Below, one piece after another: positions 20,376 through 22,688 of a stretch of DNA of 22,688 nucleotides. The stretch's first letter is position 1. Every line of letters starts with the position of its first letter. Source of the DNA: a virus; IMG/VR virus record IMGVR_UViG_3300010160_000240, positions 1 to 22,688 of that record; one strand, 5' to 3'. Both the position numbers and the translations under genes were made by a program. The notes under the pieces were generated by a model. It was not told where the DNA came from. It saw only the letters and a list, made by a program, of their open reading frames with translations, and ran no database searches.

Positions 20376-21999
20376 ATATGGCTTTGCCTTTCTCGTAGTA
20401 TTCTGGTTTATTGTGGTTCTTAAGCTGGTCGTCTGGGTTGCCCCCTGCAAACATAGGATTTTCGTGTTTGAAAACTAAGTCCCGAGCTTCGATAACTACA
20501 TCATCAGCATAAGCCCTGTCGGTGTGCTCGTTGTCTCCGTAAATCCCATCGCTCTCTTGGTAGTCGGGGTGGAACATATGCCCCCCTTGCTTCCTTAGTC
20601 TCTTTTGCGTTAGGATGGCCATACAAAGGAGTTTATCTGTCCTAAGCCCATCTGATACTGCCAACACTCTTTCAGCCTCTAGGTTGCCAATCCTGCTCAA
20701 AATTAGGGCATCCCAATATCTAGGTGGACTCCAATCATCGCTCATTTGAACTATCACCTCGCTTTTGGCTAGTTTAGCCCCAGCGTTCCAAGCATTGACT
20801 ATGCCGCCCGGATTCACCCTAATTCCATTGTGAGGCGTGTAGTCCACCTTCTCGTCCTCATCCACCATAAACAACCACTCAACCGCAAGTGGTTCTTTCG
20901 CTAGGGCGAGCCATTGCATCTTCCGCTGAAAAGCTATGTGTGGCCTTCCCCTTGTAGCGTGGATAATGCTGATCTTTGGCTTTGGGTACATATTGCCTAG
21001 CTTCTGCGCTTCTTCCTTTTGCCCATAACAAACCGAGGCTATCCGATAAGCGTCCAGAGCTTGCCAATCGTAGATGCCGTGAACTTGATTCCAGTAGTGA
21101 AGGGTTGGCCTTGGCATCGCCATACAAGCCCTTCCAGAGTGCCAAGCCTTAGGCCAATCGCCCCTAGCTGAATACTCGGCCATCAAATAGAAGTATGCCT
21201 CCCTGCGAATCGGGTTTATGGCAATCGCTTCCCCTAAGTATCTGAATCTCTTTTCATTTGGTGAGCATCTCCCAAGGTTACAGAGAAGTTCATATTTAAG
21301 AGTCTCGTCTAGGTCTTGGAATACCAAAGCTCTTTCCCCTACTTCAATGGCCTTGTCTATCTGTCCCCTTAAGAAAAACTCTTGGTGTTGATAGTAAAGA
21401 TTGAATGGGGCAGAGGTTAGTTCATCGGCTAAAATGCGATGGTTTCTATCGGCTGAATCTGCCTTGCTTGTGATTGGTCTATGAATCCTAAGTATCTTAT
21501 CAATGGCCAAGAGCTTCCCCCTATCATTCGGCTCAAGGGCTTCATGAACTCTGTTCCTCCACCTACCGCATCCCTTCCGCAAGGCCATCTCCCTAATAGG
21601 GTTGAGGCCAGCGTTCTCAACCAGATATCTAAAGCAAACAATTTCAGCCCCCACCTTCTCGGCTTGTTCTAGCCCTTCCTCTAAAATCTTTTCTCCATCC
21701 TCTGCCATTATATCGTCAGCATCTACCCATATCGACCATTCATTTTTACAGGCTTCTAGGGCGGTGTTTCTAGCCGAGGCGAAGTCATCTATATGAGGCC
21801 AATCCAGTTTTTTATTTTGATAATGAATAACTCTAGCACCGAGAGAAAGTGCGATCTCTTCCGTCTTGTCGGGCGTAGCTGTCCCCCGAGCCATACATAC
21901 AACAACCTCCTCTGAGATTGGCTTAAACGATTCAATGACTCGCTTGATGTGGGCTTCTTCATTGCCAGCAATTAGATAAAGGGATACAGGGATTTTCAT
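20344..21999 (-). CDS. Two-domain glycosyltransferase with a central helical (TPR-like) region, 551 aa
   Basis: Residues 1-190 form a family-2 glycosyltransferase: VSLYLIAGNEEAHIKRVIES at 5-24, and WVDADDIMAED at 91-101 with the DxD-type metal motif (D93, D95). Residues about 195-335 read as helical repeats (FRYLGEAIAINPIRREAYFY, LMAEYSARGDWPKAW), TPR-like and possibly an acceptor platform. Residues 340-551 begin with KISIIHATRGRPH, a second family-2 opening, and include VIVQMSDDWSPPRYW at 415-429 as the DxD-like site. Two catalytic units in one chain suggest that it adds two sugars in turn, or one active and one binding unit. It is the first gene after the capsid terminator; ATG 21999 follows GAAATCCCAA with no standard ribosome site. 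Targets are unknown. Confidence 0.8.
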   Translation of the reverse strand: MKIPVSLYLIAGNEEAHIKRVIESFKPISEEVVVCMARGTATPDKTEEIALSLGARVIHYQNKKLDWPHIDDFASARNTALEACKNEWSIWVDADDIMAEDGEKILEEGLEQAEKVGAEIVCFRYLVENAGLNPIREMALRKGCGRWRNRVHEALEPNDRGKLLAIDKILRIHRPITSKADSADRNHRILADELTSAPFNLYYQHQEFFLRGQIDKAIEVGERALVFQDLDETLKYELLCNLGRCSPNEKRFRYLGEAIAINPIRREAYFYLMAEYSARGDWPKAWHSGRACMAMPRPTLHYWNQVHGIYDWQALDAYRIASVCYGQKEEAQKLGNMYPKPKISIIHATRGRPHIAFQRKMQWLALAKEPLAVEWLFMVDEDEKVDYTPHNGIRVNPGGIVNAWNAGAKLAKSEVIVQMSDDWSPPRYWDALILSRIGNLEAERVLAVSDGLRTDKLLCMAILTQKRLRKQGGHMFHPDYQESDGIYGDNEHTDRAYADDVVIEARDLVFKHENPMFAGGNPDDQLKNHNKPEYYEKGKAIYEKRKANNWM

Positions 22000-22047
22000 T
22001 TGGGATTTCAGTTGTTAAGGATTTCTTAAGTCATAGGGATGTCAATT

Positions 22048-22087
22048 AAAAAGAAAAGGGGGGAGTAGGCTTTCACCCGCTCCCCCC
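22048..22087 (-). terminator. Strong intrinsic terminator after the capsid gene
   Basis: GGGGGGAG (22087-22080) pairs perfectly with CTCCCCCC (22065-22058) across a 14-base loop, followed directly by TTTTCTTTTT (22057-22048). It lies 24 bases after the capsid stop. Together this is a textbook rho-independent terminator. The 48 bases up to the next ATG contain a TTGACA (22045-22040), but I see no convincing -10 at the right spacing. Confidence 0.9.
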
Positions 22088-22111
22088 ATTTCAGGAATCA
22101 ACCACCAATCT

Positions 22112-22688
22112 TTATGCGAAGTTCGTGGTGATACGAACAGCGGCGTTCGGATCAATAATAACTTCGTCCGTATTCATACGAACCCGGAGCACTTGGCTAC
22201 GGCGAGCTTCGTCACGATAGCTCTCTGAAACGAATCCACCAGCCGCATCGCCAGTCCAAACCAAGGTGCGTCCCATTCCACCAGCGGTGAACTCACCACC
22301 GGAGACTTGGCCAACCACGATTTTCGCTGAGGAGACAACGAACGAACCGGTATACGATTTGTTCTTGCCAGCGGTGTTAATTGCCGCACGACCTACGAGG
22401 AGGTTCGTCACACCGAGAGCCGCCGCAATCTCCGCTTCGGAGAGCAAGCGAGCACCCGTGCTAGAAATCACTCCAAAGAACTGATTCTGTAGGAGGGTTG
22501 AACGACGAATCAACTCAAACACATTGGCCGACATCGCAACGCAATTCGCTTCGTAACCATACTGGGCGAGGGCGAGTTTGGCGGTAGCCACATCACGAGC
22601 GATGTCGCAAGTTGCAACAAGGGCTTGTGTGTAGTTAACGGCAGGGCTTTGATCAGCAATAGTGAAGGGAGTCGAACTCGCCCACACA
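22112..22688 (-). CDS. Putative major capsid protein, C-terminal part (gene continues past window)
   Basis: The frame is open to the window edge, giving the last 191 residues. It includes a helix region (VATCDIARDVATAKLALAQY), the stretch YEANCVAMSANVFELIRRST, LLQNQFFGVI, GVTNLLVGRAAINTAG, and a C-terminal strand-rich end with RSQVLRVRMNTDEVIIDPNA followed by AVRITTNFA. This resembles the late part of phage major capsid proteins, where a test-point helix, an inserted loop and a terminal VxIDPNAAVRI-like strand occur. A strong terminator directly after it also fits a highly expressed coat protein. The N-terminus is not visible. Another abundant virion protein is the main alternative. Confidence 0.72.
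   Translation of the reverse strand, partial: VWASSTPFTIADQSPAVNYTQALVATCDIARDVATAKLALAQYGYEANCVAMSANVFELIRRSTLLQNQFFGVISSTGARLLSEAEIAAALGVTNLLVGRAAINTAGKNKSYTGSFVVSSAKIVVGQVSGGEFTAGGMGRTLVWTGDAAGGFVSESYRDEARRSQVLRVRMNTDEVIIDPNAAVRITTNFA

Noticed and set aside
22014-22045. Promoter from TTGACA at 22045-22040
   Set aside because: No TATAAT-like hexamer lies 16-18 bases downstream (the sequence there is near ATCCTT), so I do not list it as a promoter.

Overview
The window is a piece of a tailed double-stranded DNA phage genome (Caudoviricetes), or a prophage or metagenomic equivalent. Every gene I can support is on the minus strand, so transcription runs from position 22688 down to 1. The set includes a capsid protein, a tail tube pair, a tail-assembly chaperone with a programmed frameshift, a short tape measure, tail-tip and fibre-like proteins, a lysis cluster and small early-type genes. 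I see no integrase, terminase, portal, polymerase, tRNA, CRISPR or rRNA here. A frameshifting chaperone plus a tape measure implies a long tail, most likely siphovirus-like. A small lipoprotein with a lipobox in the lysis cluster suggests a Gram-negative host. I cannot name the host or a close relative.

Layout in transcription order: (1) 22688-22112, C-terminal part of the putative major capsid protein, closed by a strong intrinsic terminator at 22087-22048. (2) 21999-18022, a five-gene surface-modification cassette with overlapping genes: a two-domain glycosyltransferase, a 110-residue unknown, a class I methyltransferase, a GT-A-like glycosyltransferase and a GT9/heptosyltransferase-like protein. 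(3) 18005-14755, neck or tail-completion-like proteins, two of them tandem paralogues, then surface or decoration-like proteins. (4) 14724-10330, two tiny or coiled-coil proteins, two tandem tail-tube-like paralogues, the tail-assembly chaperone with a CCCAAAA slippery site and downstream hairpin, a basic protein and a short tape measure. (5) 10320-5107, tail-tip proteins and a 1227-residue repeat-rich fibre or adhesin. (6) 5091-4051, lysis: a holin candidate, two overlapping membrane or lipoprotein genes, and an M15-type peptidase. (7) 4046-2630, a MazG-like protein, a metallophosphoesterase and a winged-helix protein. (8) 2581-1, an early-type run of small genes, probably from its own promoter: microproteins, a compact ligase-like nucleotidyltransferase, a small membrane protein, a PD-(D/E)XK-like nuclease, and a recombination-type protein cut by the window edge.

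The genes are packed tightly. At least ten junctions are 1-4 base start/stop overlaps (ATGA, GTGA, TTGA, TGATG), so translational coupling is probably the main mode of expression. Several starts are GTG or TTG. Four early genes share almost the same 14-base leader immediately before ATG, while several late genes lack a recognisable Shine-Dalgarno sequence. The most specific findings are the frameshift signal (12787-12742), the glycosylation cassette next to the capsid gene, two independent tandem duplications of virion genes, and a 190-residue ligase-like protein with N in place of D in its KxDG motif.
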